62,984 nucleotides of DNA from CAYXDO01 sp964463485 (GTDB taxonomy: Bacteria; Myxococcota; Kuafuiibacteriia; Kuafuiibacteriales; Kuafuiibacteriaceae): NCBI GenBank assembly GCA_964463485.1, contig CAYXDO010000057.1:1-62984 (forward strand), read 5' to 3'. Below, piece by piece: positions 16,873 through 24,773 of this stretch (positions are counted from its first letter, which is position 1; each line of letters begins with the position of its first letter). The notes beneath the pieces are model-generated. The model was given only the letters and a program-made list of their open reading frames with translations, did no database searches and was not told the origin of the DNA. The position numbers and the translations under genes are program-made.

Positions 16873-17942
16873 CAGCGTCTCGCGGAGTTCCTGATCCCGA
16901 CCGCGTGCTCGACTCGACCGAGCACCTGATCGGCCACGACGCGCGCCTTCTCGGCGCCATCGCCCAACAACTGCAAGATATGGCTTTTGTCGGCCATGAG
17001 CCGCGTGTACTCGGCGCGCGCAGGCCCCAGCCGATCGAGCACGAGCTCGAGCAGCGCTTTTTTGGCGTGGCCCCAACCGAAATAGTTGGTCGTCGGGTCG
17101 GGGAGCGACGCGTCGGCGATCGAGGGATCGAGGCGACCGGTTCGATAACGCTCCAACAACGACTCGCGCTCCGCTGGCGTCGCGAAGAGCTCGAAGAGCT
17201 GAAAGATCGTGTCGCTGGTCGGATCGAGCGGCGAGCCGAGCTCGGTGGAGTCGGTCTTGACGCTCATCAGCCTCTTCTTCAGCTCCTTGTCGGTGCCGAA
17301 GAGCGAGACGTCGTTGCCGTAGCTCTTCGACATCTTCTTTCCGTCGAGCCCTGGGATCGTCATGACCTTCTCGTCGATGCGCGCCTCGGGGACCTTCAAG
17401 ATGGGGCCGTACTCGTTGTTCACCTTGCGCGCGATCTCTTGCGTGATCTCGAGGTGCTGCTTTTGGTCTTTGCCGACCGGAACGACGTCGGCGTCGTAGA
17501 GCAAGATGTCGGCGGCCATCAGCACGGGGTACGCGAAGAGGCCGTGGTTGATGTCGAGCTCGGAGCTCCCTTTTTGCTGAGCGTCTTTGAAGCTGTGCGC
17601 GCGGTTCAAGAGCCCGAGCGGCGTGAAGCAAGACAGAATCCACGCGAGCGTCGCGGTCTGCGGCACGTCGCTCTGGCGATAGAAGATAGTCTTCGAAGGA
17701 TCGAGGCCCAACGAGAGCCAGGTAGCGGCCACCGAAAAGGTCTCCTCCTCGAGCTTCTTCGGATCGCGCTGCGAGGTGAGCGCGTGCAGATCGGCGATGA
17801 AGAGGAACGACTCGTGCTGCTTGGCGAGCTCGAGGGCCGGTCGAATGGCGCCGAGATAGTTGCCGATGTGCGGCACACCGGTCGGTTTGACGCCGGTCAG
17901 CGCGCGGATCGGTCCGCTCCGCTTTGGAACAGGTTCGGTCAT
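16872..17942 (-). CDS. trpS: tryptophanyl-tRNA synthetase
   Basis: Class I aminoacyl-tRNA synthetase of 356 aa charging tRNA-Trp. The HIGH-type motif is PTGVPHIGNYLG (20-31) and the KMSKS loop is GKKMSKSYGN (201-210). The Trp-specific block DLHALTS and the active-site LLYDADVVPVGKDQKQHLE are intact. The length is typical of bacterial TrpRS. It starts 8 bases after the hydantoinase stop and its own stop overlaps the thioesterase start, so the three genes form an operon. This is probably the housekeeping copy. Confidence 0.97.
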   Translation of the reverse strand: MTEPVPKRSGPIRALTGVKPTGVPHIGNYLGAIRPALELAKQHESFLFIADLHALTSQRDPKKLEEETFSVAATWLSLGLDPSKTIFYRQSDVPQTATLAWILSCFTPLGLLNRAHSFKDAQQKGSSELDINHGLFAYPVLMAADILLYDADVVPVGKDQKQHLEITQEIARKVNNEYGPILKVPEARIDEKVMTIPGLDGKKMSKSYGNDVSLFGTDKELKKRLMSVKTDSTELGSPLDPTSDTIFQLFELFATPAERESLLERYRTGRLDPSIADASLPDPTTNYFGWGHAKKALLELVLDRLGPARAEYTRLMADKSHILQLLGDGAEKARVVADQVLGRVEHAVGIRNSARR

Positions 17943-17950
17943 GGAAGATC

Positions 17951-19342
17951 CTAGAGGGAGAAGGTGGAGCGGCGGACGAACCGGCCGCGTCCGGGCCGCG
18001 CGACGTAGCGGTTGTCGTCCACCACGACGTCGCCGCGAGAGAGCACTTTGCGAGGGGCTCCCGTCACGACCTTGCCCGGATAGGCCGCGTAGTCCGCGCG
18101 CATGTGGAGGTTTTCGAGCGAGAGCTCGAAGCGTTTTTCGGGATCCCAGATCACGAGGTCGGCGTCGGCGCCCACCGACACGGTCCCTTTCCTCGGATAC
18201 ATGCCGAAGATCTTCGCAGGCGCCGTCGACGTGATCTCGACGAAGCGATTGAGCGAGAGCTTCTTCTCGCGAACTGCTTCGTACAGCAGGTAGAGGCGCG
18301 TCTCGACGCCCGGCATTCCGTTCGGGATCTTGGCGAAGCTGTGTCGGCCTAGGTCCTTCTGGCCCTTCATGCAGAACGGGCAGTGATCGGTGGAGACGAC
18401 CTCGAGGTCGTGGTTGCGGAGCCCGTTCCAGAGGTGCTCGTGGTGGCTGCCCGGCCGGAGCGGCGGAGTGCACACGTACTTTGCGCCTTCGAACGGATCT
18501 TCAGGCGTGCCGCGGAGCGCGTCCTCGGTGAGAAAGAGGTACTGCGGGCACGTCTCGGCGTAAGCCGACAGGCCACGATCGCGCGCCTCACGGACTCGCT
18601 CGAGCGCACGCCGACACGACAAGTGCACGATGTAGACGGGGACACCGGCCATCTCGGCCAGCGCGATCGCGCGCTCGGTGCCGGTGGCCTCGGCCGCTTC
18701 GGGGCGCGTGAGCGCGTGGTAGATGGGCGCAGCCTTTCCTTCGGCGACCGCGCGCTCCACGAGCACGTCGATCGGCAGGCCGGTTTCGGCGTGCATGCAG
18801 ATCAACGCGCCGAGCTCGCCGGCGCGCAACATGCCGCGAAAGATCGACTGATCGTCGAGCAGCAACACGCCTGGATAGGCCATGAAGAGCTTGAAGCTCG
18901 TGACGCCCTCGTCGACGATCGACCTCATCTGCTCGAGCTGCGACGGCGGAAGATCGGTCGCGATCATGTGGAACGCGTAGTCGACGACCGCTTTGCCTTC
19001 GGCCTTTTGATGCCACGTATCGAGGGCCTGCCGAAGCGCGCCGCCTTTTTGCTGAATGGCGAAGTCGATGAGCGACGTGGTGCCGCCGCAAGCGGCCGCG
19101 ATGGTGCCCGACTCGAAGTCGTCGATGGAGGTCGTGCCGCCGAAGGGCATGTCGAGGTGTGTATGAGCGTCGATGCCGCCGGGAATCACGTAGCAGCCAC
19201 GCGCATCGAGGACCGCCGCGTCCGCGGGGCCCGTTCCGGGCGCCAACAGCGCTTCGATCTTTTCGTCTTTGATCACGACGTCGGCGACGAACGTGTCGCT
19301 CGCCGTTACGACGGTTCCACCCGAAATGAGTTTTCTGGTCAT
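17951..19342 (-). CDS. hydA: dihydropyrimidinase / D-hydantoinase
   Basis: Metal-dependent cyclic amidohydrolase of 463 aa that opens dihydropyrimidine or hydantoin rings. All metal ligands of the family are visible: HxH in IDAHTH (60, 62), the carboxylated Lys in SFKLFMAYPG (151), His in MHAE (184), His in VHLS (240) and Asp in STDHCPF (319). The start at 19342 gives the usual MTRKLISGGTVV opening. It could also act as an allantoinase-like or phenylhydantoinase enzyme; the family cannot be separated by motif alone. It heads the trpS operon, an unusual partnership with no obvious metabolic link. Confidence 0.93.
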   Translation of the reverse strand: MTRKLISGGTVVTASDTFVADVVIKDEKIEALLAPGTGPADAAVLDARGCYVIPGGIDAHTHLDMPFGGTTSIDDFESGTIAAACGGTTSLIDFAIQQKGGALRQALDTWHQKAEGKAVVDYAFHMIATDLPPSQLEQMRSIVDEGVTSFKLFMAYPGVLLLDDQSIFRGMLRAGELGALICMHAETGLPIDVLVERAVAEGKAAPIYHALTRPEAAEATGTERAIALAEMAGVPVYIVHLSCRRALERVREARDRGLSAYAETCPQYLFLTEDALRGTPEDPFEGAKYVCTPPLRPGSHHEHLWNGLRNHDLEVVSTDHCPFCMKGQKDLGRHSFAKIPNGMPGVETRLYLLYEAVREKKLSLNRFVEITSTAPAKIFGMYPRKGTVSVGADADLVIWDPEKRFELSLENLHMRADYAAYPGKVVTGAPRKVLSRGDVVVDDNRYVARPGRGRFVRRSTFSL

Positions 19343-19647
19343 GGCGCGCGGGATGCTATCACCGCGACACCTCATCCGCACCGTTGGGCGTTCGAAGCGT
19401 TCGAGCTTCGAGGGGTGCCCGACCAAGTTGCGCGAGTTGTCGGCGATCATCGCTCGGCGCTGGGCAAACCACAGAGGACACAGAGCAGGAACGCAGAGAA
19501 CACAGAGGATTTTGGAGAGAAGTCCTTCGTGCCCTCGGTGTTCCTTCTCTGTGCTCTCCGTGGTTCATGCGGAGGTTGAACTGAATCGCCGCAGGTCCGT
19601 CGTGCACCCGTTCGAGGCGTTCGATGCTGGTCTCAGAGAGGCTGTTA
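19343..19647. other. intergenic stretch containing inverted repeat
   Basis: A 305-base gap between two minus-strand genes. Its centre (19466-19566) is the CACAGAG-type inverted repeat annotated separately. Elsewhere it contains repeated GTTCGA(A/G)GCGTTCGA-like words near 19389-19410 and 19608-19624. No coding potential recognised. Confidence 0.6.
19466..19566. repeat. imperfect inverted repeat of the CACAGAG type
   Basis: The left arm begins AACCACAGAGGACACAGAG at about 19467; the right arm, read on the minus strand, begins AACCACGGAGAGCACAGAG and ends near 19535. Arms are about 32 bases and match at most positions, with a loop of about 36 bases. Within each arm the word CACAGAG recurs. Intergenic repeats of this look are scattered in many environmental genomes. 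It could form a long hairpin in RNA from the TPR or hydantoinase transcripts, or be a small non-autonomous element. Confidence 0.75.
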
Positions 19648-22600
19648 TCAGCGGAGTCCGAGCTGCTTCTCGACGTTTTCGAGCATCGACAGCGCTCGGG
19701 GGTAGGCGGGCGATTTCTCGAGGATCGTGAGGATGTTCTCCCGGGCCTCGTCGAGCATGCTTTGGCTGAGGAGGAAGTCGGCCTCGTCGAGCTCGCCTTC
19801 GATCTCCTCGTCGAGCTCGGGGACGGCGGCGACGGCTTCTTCTTCGCTGGCTTCGCGCGCTTCGAAGCGGGCCTCGCCGTTTTTGCCCATTTGCGGAGCG
19901 ACGGCGAGGTCGGTGGGCTCGGCGAACGCTGGCGATTCGAAGGCGGGCGATTCGAAGGCCGATTCCAGGCCGATTCGAGGCGCGGCCGGCTCGGCGACCG
20001 CGGGCTCATCGAAGGCAGGCTCGTCGTAGGGGGCGCTCTGTAGGTCACCGGTGGCGGCGTCTTCGTCGAAGCTCGGAGGCGCCGGGAAGGCTTCGTCTTC
20101 GCCGTCCTCCTTGGGCTCGTCGAGCTCCGCGAAGTCCGAATCCAAGAGCTCGTGCGGCTCTTCTTCGGAGTGCGCGCGGGGCTTTGGGGGCCTCTCCGCG
20201 CGAGGCTCACCCACGAGGTCGACCTCCGTCGGGAGATGCTCGGCCGGGAGGTGGTCCCCGCCGGAGGCCTCGCTGCTCTGAGCGAAATAAGACTCGTACG
20301 CCCTGCGCGAGGCTTCGATGTCGCCGGTACCCATGCCCATGAGCGCTTGGGCGGAGAGGTCTTCCGGCTCCTCTTCTTCGAGCTCGTCCAGGCCGCCTTC
20401 TCCGAGCTCACCGAGCTCGCCCAGAGACTCGTCGAGCCCCGCCAAGGCCGCTTCGGCCTCTTCGGCGGTGAGCAGGGCGTCGTCGGCGAGGGGGACGGCG
20501 CCGGCGTCTCCTGCGGGCTCCTCGTCTTCGCTGGAGAGGAACAACGCGTCGCGCATCGCGGCGTCTTCGGCTTCGCGGCTCGGGCTCGGTATGGAGCTCG
20601 GCATCGCGACCGACGGCGAGCGGATCGGGTCGGGCACCCTCGTGATTCGCTCGGTCGGGTACTCGCGATCGACAGGCTCCGGCTCAGGCATGCCGAACGC
20701 CGAGGGCGCGGGGGTCGCGACCCCGAACACCGAGGGTTCGTCTTCGTCGGGAGCTTCGGCGAGGGCCGCGTCATAGCGATTCAGGCCGCTGCCGGCCCGA
20801 GCGAGCGGGCTCTGGGGCGCAATGATTTGCGGCTCTGAGAGTCCGGTGACCGATCTCGGGGCCTCGCCGAACAGGCCGAACATCGCCTCGTTGACGTTGT
20901 GAATGTCACCGGTGCCGAAGTCCGGCATGCCCTCTTGGTAGGGCATGGGCTCGTCACCGAGGTCGTCTTCTTCTTCTGGCTCGTCCTGGGCCGCTTCGAG
21001 CTCCATCTCGACGCCGGGCTCGTCGTCGAGATCCTCTGCGGCTACCATGCCGCCTTCGTCTTCCTCCGCCTGAGCTTCGGCGTCGGAGTCGCCCTCCGCG
21101 TCGTCATCGATGTCGATGTCGATGTCGACCGCGTCTTCTTCCTTCGGATGGAGCTTCGCGAGGTCGATGGCGGTCGGCGGCGGCGGAATCACGCCGGGCT
21201 GGGCGAGCGGATGGCCAGGCGCCAACGAACGGAGCTCCGCGCGAATGCTCTCGAGTCGCTCCTCGTCGCCGATGTGCGCGTAGATGCGGAGGATGTTCGC
21301 GACCGCTTCGGCGGCTCGGGCCGAGTCTTTGGCGCCGAGGTAGATGTCGCGCATCTTGTAGTAGGCGTCGATGTGCAGCGGATCGAGCGCCAGGAGCTTG
21401 TTCAGGTGCTCGACGGCTTTGTCGCGCAAGCCGTACTTGATGTAGACGTCGGTCTCCGTCAGGAGCTTCGAGATCTCGACGGACGGCGCTTTCTTGGGCT
21501 CGTTGGGCGCCTTCTTCGGGCCGCTCCTCGCGGGGGGCTTGGGGGGCGGCGGCGTCGCGGCCGCTCCGGGAACAGGCGTCACTCCACCGAACTGAGGCCG
21601 CGGCGACGGCGTGCGCGCGTCGAATGGGCGGCCGTTCCCCGCGTCGGCGAGCGGGTTGCGGAAGGAGACCGCGGCGGGCGTCGCCGAACCCGGAATCACT
21701 TGCGGCTCAGGCTGCCCGAAGGCCGATCCGGGCCCGAAACCTTTGCGGAGCTGCGCGGCGTCGAACGCGCCCATGAACCCTGTCTGCGGATACGCTTGAC
21801 CGAATTGAGGCGTCGCCGCGGTCGATCCGAACGCTGGCATCTCGCCGGTCTGCGGAAAGCTCTGCCCGAACTGCTGCCCCGATCCCGCGCCCATGCCGGG
21901 CAGCGCGTTGCCAGGGATGACACCAAAGCCTTGCGCCGGCTGAGCGGCGCCAAAGGCCGGCGCCGGAGCTCCAAAGGCCTGGCCGAAAGCCGGCTGACCA
22001 AACGCAGGAGCTGCGGGCTGACCGAACGCAGGAGCTGCGGGCTGACCGAACGCAGNNNNNNNNNNNNNNNNNNNNNNNNNNNNNNNNNNNNNNNNNNNNN
22101 NNNNNNNNNNNNNNNNNNNNNNNNNNNNNNNNNNNNNNNNNNNNNNNNNNNNNNNAGGAGCTGCGGGCTGACCGAACGCGGGCTGACCAAACGCGGGAGC
22201 GGCCGGCTGGCCGAACGCGGGTGCGGGCTGGCCATAAGCAGGCGCTGGTTGGCCGAACGCCGCGGGCTGGCCGAACGCAGGCGCGCCAAAAGGCGGCGGC
22301 GACGCGGCCGCGGGACCCGCAAAGCCTCCGTTCGAAGCGCCAAAGCCCCCACCAAAACCGCCCGGCGCCCCAAACGCCGGCGCCCCAAAGCCCTGAGCCT
22401 CGTTGAGCCCCTGCGTGGCCTCTGGATCGCCAGGCTCGAGCTCGAGCACACGCGTGTAGATTTTTCGCGCTTCGTCGAGCCTCCCGGTCTCTTGGTAAAT
22501 CTTCGCGAGCTCTTTGAAGACGAACACCGTCTTCTTGGGCTGACCGAGATCTTCGAACGACTTCGCCAGGAGCTGCAAAGTCTCCTCGTCCCGCGGCTTG

Positions 22601-23283
22601 GCCTTGAAGGCGATCTGAAGCTTGGCCAACGCGCGCTTGGTGTCCGCACGCGACAAATACAGCTGCGCGAGCTCCTTGATCAGATCGATCCGCGTCTGGT
22701 CGTGGTACACGAGCCGCTCGACGACCTTCATGTAGTCGCCCGTGCGGTCCTGCTTCTTCAGGATGTCGGCGGCCTTGTCGAACTGCTCGACCGCGTCCTC
22801 GACCATGTTCTCGCGCGAGTAAGTCTCCGCGAGCCGCACGCGCGCAGCGACATTCTCAGGATCGATCTCGACCATTCGCGCCAAGTACTTGAGCGCGTCC
22901 TTGGCGTTGCCGGACTTGTCGTAGATCGCCGCGACGGCCTGGTACTGAGCCATCGCGTCGTTCATCACGCCGAGCTGCTCGAAGAGCTCGGCGAGCTTCA
23001 GCATCACGTCGACGTCGCGCGCGTCGTATTTGAGCGCCTGCTTGTAGACCGCGACGGCCTTCTGAAAGAATCCTTGCTCGCTGTAGGACTCGCCGACGCG
23101 CTTGTAGATCTTCTTGGCCTCGGTCTTGTCGCCCTTCTTCGTGTAGATCTCGCCGATCTTGAGGAGCGTCCGGACGTCCTTGGGGTCGTCTTCCACCAGC
23201 TTCTGGTACAGACCGATGGCTTTGTCGAATTGTCCCTTTTGGACCGCCTTCTGAGCGGCGTTGATGATTTTCGTCTTGTTCAA
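19648..23283 (-). CDS. large TPR protein with FG-repeat low-complexity centre (contains assembly gap)
   Basis: Cytoplasmic-looking protein of about 1,200 aa (true length unknown because of the gap). Residues 1-300 hold about eight tetratricopeptide repeats beginning at MNKTKIINAAQKAVQKGQFD. A low-complexity centre follows, made of FGQPA(A/P), AFGAP and GFG units in which Phe-Gly pairs recur, like FG nucleoporins. A second TPR section lies further on (YIKYGLRDKAVEHLNKLLAL). A long acidic region with many Glu/Asp runs precedes a final TPR-like helix pair ending MLENVEKQLGLR. No signal peptide or membrane segment. TPRs mediate protein assembly; the partner is unknown. A scaffold or condensate role is speculation. 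The gene upstream on the same strand is the phosphosugar transferase. Confidence 0.85.
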   Translation of the reverse strand: MNKTKIINAAQKAVQKGQFDKAIGLYQKLVEDDPKDVRTLLKIGEIYTKKGDKTEAKKIYKRVGESYSEQGFFQKAVAVYKQALKYDARDVDVMLKLAELFEQLGVMNDAMAQYQAVAAIYDKSGNAKDALKYLARMVEIDPENVAARVRLAETYSRENMVEDAVEQFDKAADILKKQDRTGDYMKVVERLVYHDQTRIDLIKELAQLYLSRADTKRALAKLQIAFKAKPRDEETLQLLAKSFEDLGQPKKTVFVFKELAKIYQETGRLDEARKIYTRVLELEPGDPEATQGLNEAQGFGAPAFGAPGGFGGGFGASNGGFAGPAAASPPPFGAPAFGQPAAFGQPAPAYGQPAPAFGQPAAPAFGQPAFGQPAAPXXXXXXXXXXXXXXXXXXXXXXXXXXXXXXXXXXAFGQPAAPAFGQPAAPAFGQPAFGQAFGAPAPAFGAAQPAQGFGVIPGNALPGMGAGSGQQFGQSFPQTGEMPAFGSTAATPQFGQAYPQTGFMGAFDAAQLRKGFGPGSAFGQPEPQVIPGSATPAAVSFRNPLADAGNGRPFDARTPSPRPQFGGVTPVPGAAATPPPPKPPARSGPKKAPNEPKKAPSVEISKLLTETDVYIKYGLRDKAVEHLNKLLALDPLHIDAYYKMRDIYLGAKDSARAAEAVANILRIYAHIGDEERLESIRAELRSLAPGHPLAQPGVIPPPPTAIDLAKLHPKEEDAVDIDIDIDDDAEGDSDAEAQAEEDEGGMVAAEDLDDEPGVEMELEAAQDEPEEEDDLGDEPMPYQEGMPDFGTGDIHNVNEAMFGLFGEAPRSVTGLSEPQIIAPQSPLARAGSGLNRYDAALAEAPDEDEPSVFGVATPAPSAFGMPEPEPVDREYPTERITRVPDPIRSPSVAMPSSIPSPSREAEDAAMRDALFLSSEDEEPAGDAGAVPLADDALLTAEEAEAALAGLDESLGELGELGEGGLDELEEEEPEDLSAQALMGMGTGDIEASRRAYESYFAQSSEASGGDHLPAEHLPTEVDLVGEPRAERPPKPRAHSEEEPHELLDSDFAELDEPKEDGEDEAFPAPPSFDEDAATGDLQSAPYDEPAFDEPAVAEPAAPRIGLESAFESPAFESPAFAEPTDLAVAPQMGKNGEARFEAREASEEEAVAAVPELDEEIEGELDEADFLLSQSMLDEARENILTILEKSPAYPRALSMLENVEKQLGLR
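22056..22155. other. assembly gap of 100 N
   Basis: Exactly 100 undetermined bases, the usual placeholder for a scaffold gap of unknown size. The same octapeptide repeat (AFGQPAAP) is encoded on both sides in the same frame when 100 is counted, so the gap is almost certainly a collapsed tandem repeat and not an unrelated insertion. Confidence 0.97.
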
Positions 23284-23424
23284 GACGTTACCGCCACGCG
23301 CCGAAGCGACGGTGGCCCTCTAGCACGAAAAAGTGAGGAGGAGCACCGTCGTCGGTTTGGCGCGAGTATAGACGTCGACCCCCACGCCCGCAAACGGCTC
23401 GAAGACCCGATCGAGTCGTTCGGG

Positions 23425-24444
23425 TCAAACCCCGGGACCTCGCCCGAGCTTCATCAGGCCCACCACAGCGCTCGTCGCAAGCGCCGCTACGCCACCAAGA
23501 ACCCACAGCGCGTCGGACAGCCGCATCCGGCAAACCAAAAGTGCAGCCACTCCGAGCAACACACTCGCTGCGTACGCGAGCGCTGCGATCCTCGCCGCGC
23601 TCACTCCGTTGCGCCGCATCCGCACGGCGAAGTGGTCCGGACTGCCCTGCATCAAAGGCAAACGGCGCCAAGCCCGCGCGCCCATGACGAAGAACGTGTC
23701 AAAAATGGGAACCCCGAGGATCACTACCGGCGCCACCGCAGCGACGCGATGCGAAAACGCCGTGTACTGCCCGATCATGGCAACTGCCCCCAACGTGAAT
23801 CCCAAGAGCATCGACCCCGTGTCCCCCATGAAGATGCGCGCGGGCGGACGGTTGTAGACGAGGAACCCAAGCGTCGCACCCACCAACGACACCGTGAGCA
23901 TCGCGATCGTGATGGAGTCGTTCCAGATCGCAATCACGAACAAGAACACACCCGAGATCGCAGCGACCCCAGCGGCAAGCCCGTCCGACACGTCGATCAG
24001 ATTCAACGCGTTCGTGATCCCGACCATCCACAACACCGTGAGGATCAAGCAGAGCCACTCCGGCAAGAACGAGAGGCGGATCATGATCCCGGCCCTCACC
24101 AACACCAGCACCGCCACGAGCTGCCCGGCCAACTTCACGGTGGGCCGAAGCACCTTCAGATCGTCGAACAAACCGAGCGACACGATGATCGAAGACGACA
24201 GAAGGATCGCCAGCACCTCCGGCGTGAGCTGGTAGAGCAAGGTCAGCGCGAACAAATACGACAGCCAGATCGCGACCCCGCCGAGGTACGCGACCGGCTC
24301 TTGGTGCTGCTTGAGCTTCTCGTCGGGCCGATCGAGCACGCCGTACGAGATCGCCGCGCGCCGAATCACGGGCGTGAAGTAGAGCGAGAGCGCCAGCGCG
24401 ACGACGAAGACCGCGACGTAGCGAGCCTGCCCGAGCTCGAGCAC
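23425..24444 (-). CDS. MraY/WecA-family undecaprenyl-phosphate phosphosugar transferase
   Basis: Polytopic membrane enzyme (about 339 aa) that transfers a sugar-1-phosphate from a UDP-sugar to undecaprenyl phosphate, starting cell-wall or surface-glycan synthesis. Family motifs: AYLGGVAIWL (52-61), GLFDDLKVL with the Asp pair (94-95), TNALNLIDVSDGLAAG (144-159), RIFMGDTGSMLLGF (about 203-216), and a loop His in GSPDHFAVRMRRNG. About ten hydrophobic helices. The motifs lean toward WecA/TagO more than MraY. The GTG start at 24444 is chosen because it sits just before the first membrane segment; it is uncertain. No glycan cluster is adjacent, so the product is unknown. Confidence 0.9.
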   Translation of the reverse strand: MLELGQARYVAVFVVALALSLYFTPVIRRAAISYGVLDRPDEKLKQHQEPVAYLGGVAIWLSYLFALTLLYQLTPEVLAILLSSSIIVSLGLFDDLKVLRPTVKLAGQLVAVLVLVRAGIMIRLSFLPEWLCLILTVLWMVGITNALNLIDVSDGLAAGVAAISGVFLFVIAIWNDSITIAMLTVSLVGATLGFLVYNRPPARIFMGDTGSMLLGFTLGAVAMIGQYTAFSHRVAAVAPVVILGVPIFDTFFVMGARAWRRLPLMQGSPDHFAVRMRRNGVSAARIAALAYAASVLLGVAALLVCRMRLSDALWVLGGVAALATSAVVGLMKLGRGPGV

Positions 24445-24773
24445 CGACGGACCATCGATAGGAACGGATCGGGCGTCAACGTTTCGAACCGCGCGCCAGC
24501 ATGACCATCTGCTCGGCCACGTCTCCAAGAGTGGTCTCGATGGCCGCGAACCGAACCTCGACAGCCTCGAGGCGAGCCGCAAACCTGGCGACTCGTCCCG
24601 GGTCTACGATTCCAAGGTCGCGACGTCGCGAGGACCGGCGCCTGCAAGGCAGCTCGCTCGATCAAACGGCCGAAATCGGACTGAAATCGAGCTCTTGCGG
24701 GTCCTCCAGGTGGCACGCGGGCTCGGGCACGAGGTTTCTCGCATCCCGGCTCGATTCGCGCCAACATGGGGCG
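24445..24773. other. divergent intergenic region
   Basis: About 330 bases between the start of the phosphosugar transferase (minus) and the Ser/Thr kinase (plus). It must hold promoters for both, but no convincing -35/-10 pair or operator is visible. The open frames across it on both strands are upstream extensions without family resemblance. The transferase may begin somewhat further upstream than annotated. Confidence 0.5.

Noticed and set aside
22056..22155. Insertion of a mobile element in the TPR gene
   Set aside because: The 100 N are a scaffold placeholder and the same coding repeat continues in frame on both sides.
20899..24504. Long plus-strand open frame opposite the TPR gene and phosphosugar transferase
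   Set aside because: Antisense to two well-supported genes; Arg-rich shadow composition and it runs through the assembly gap.
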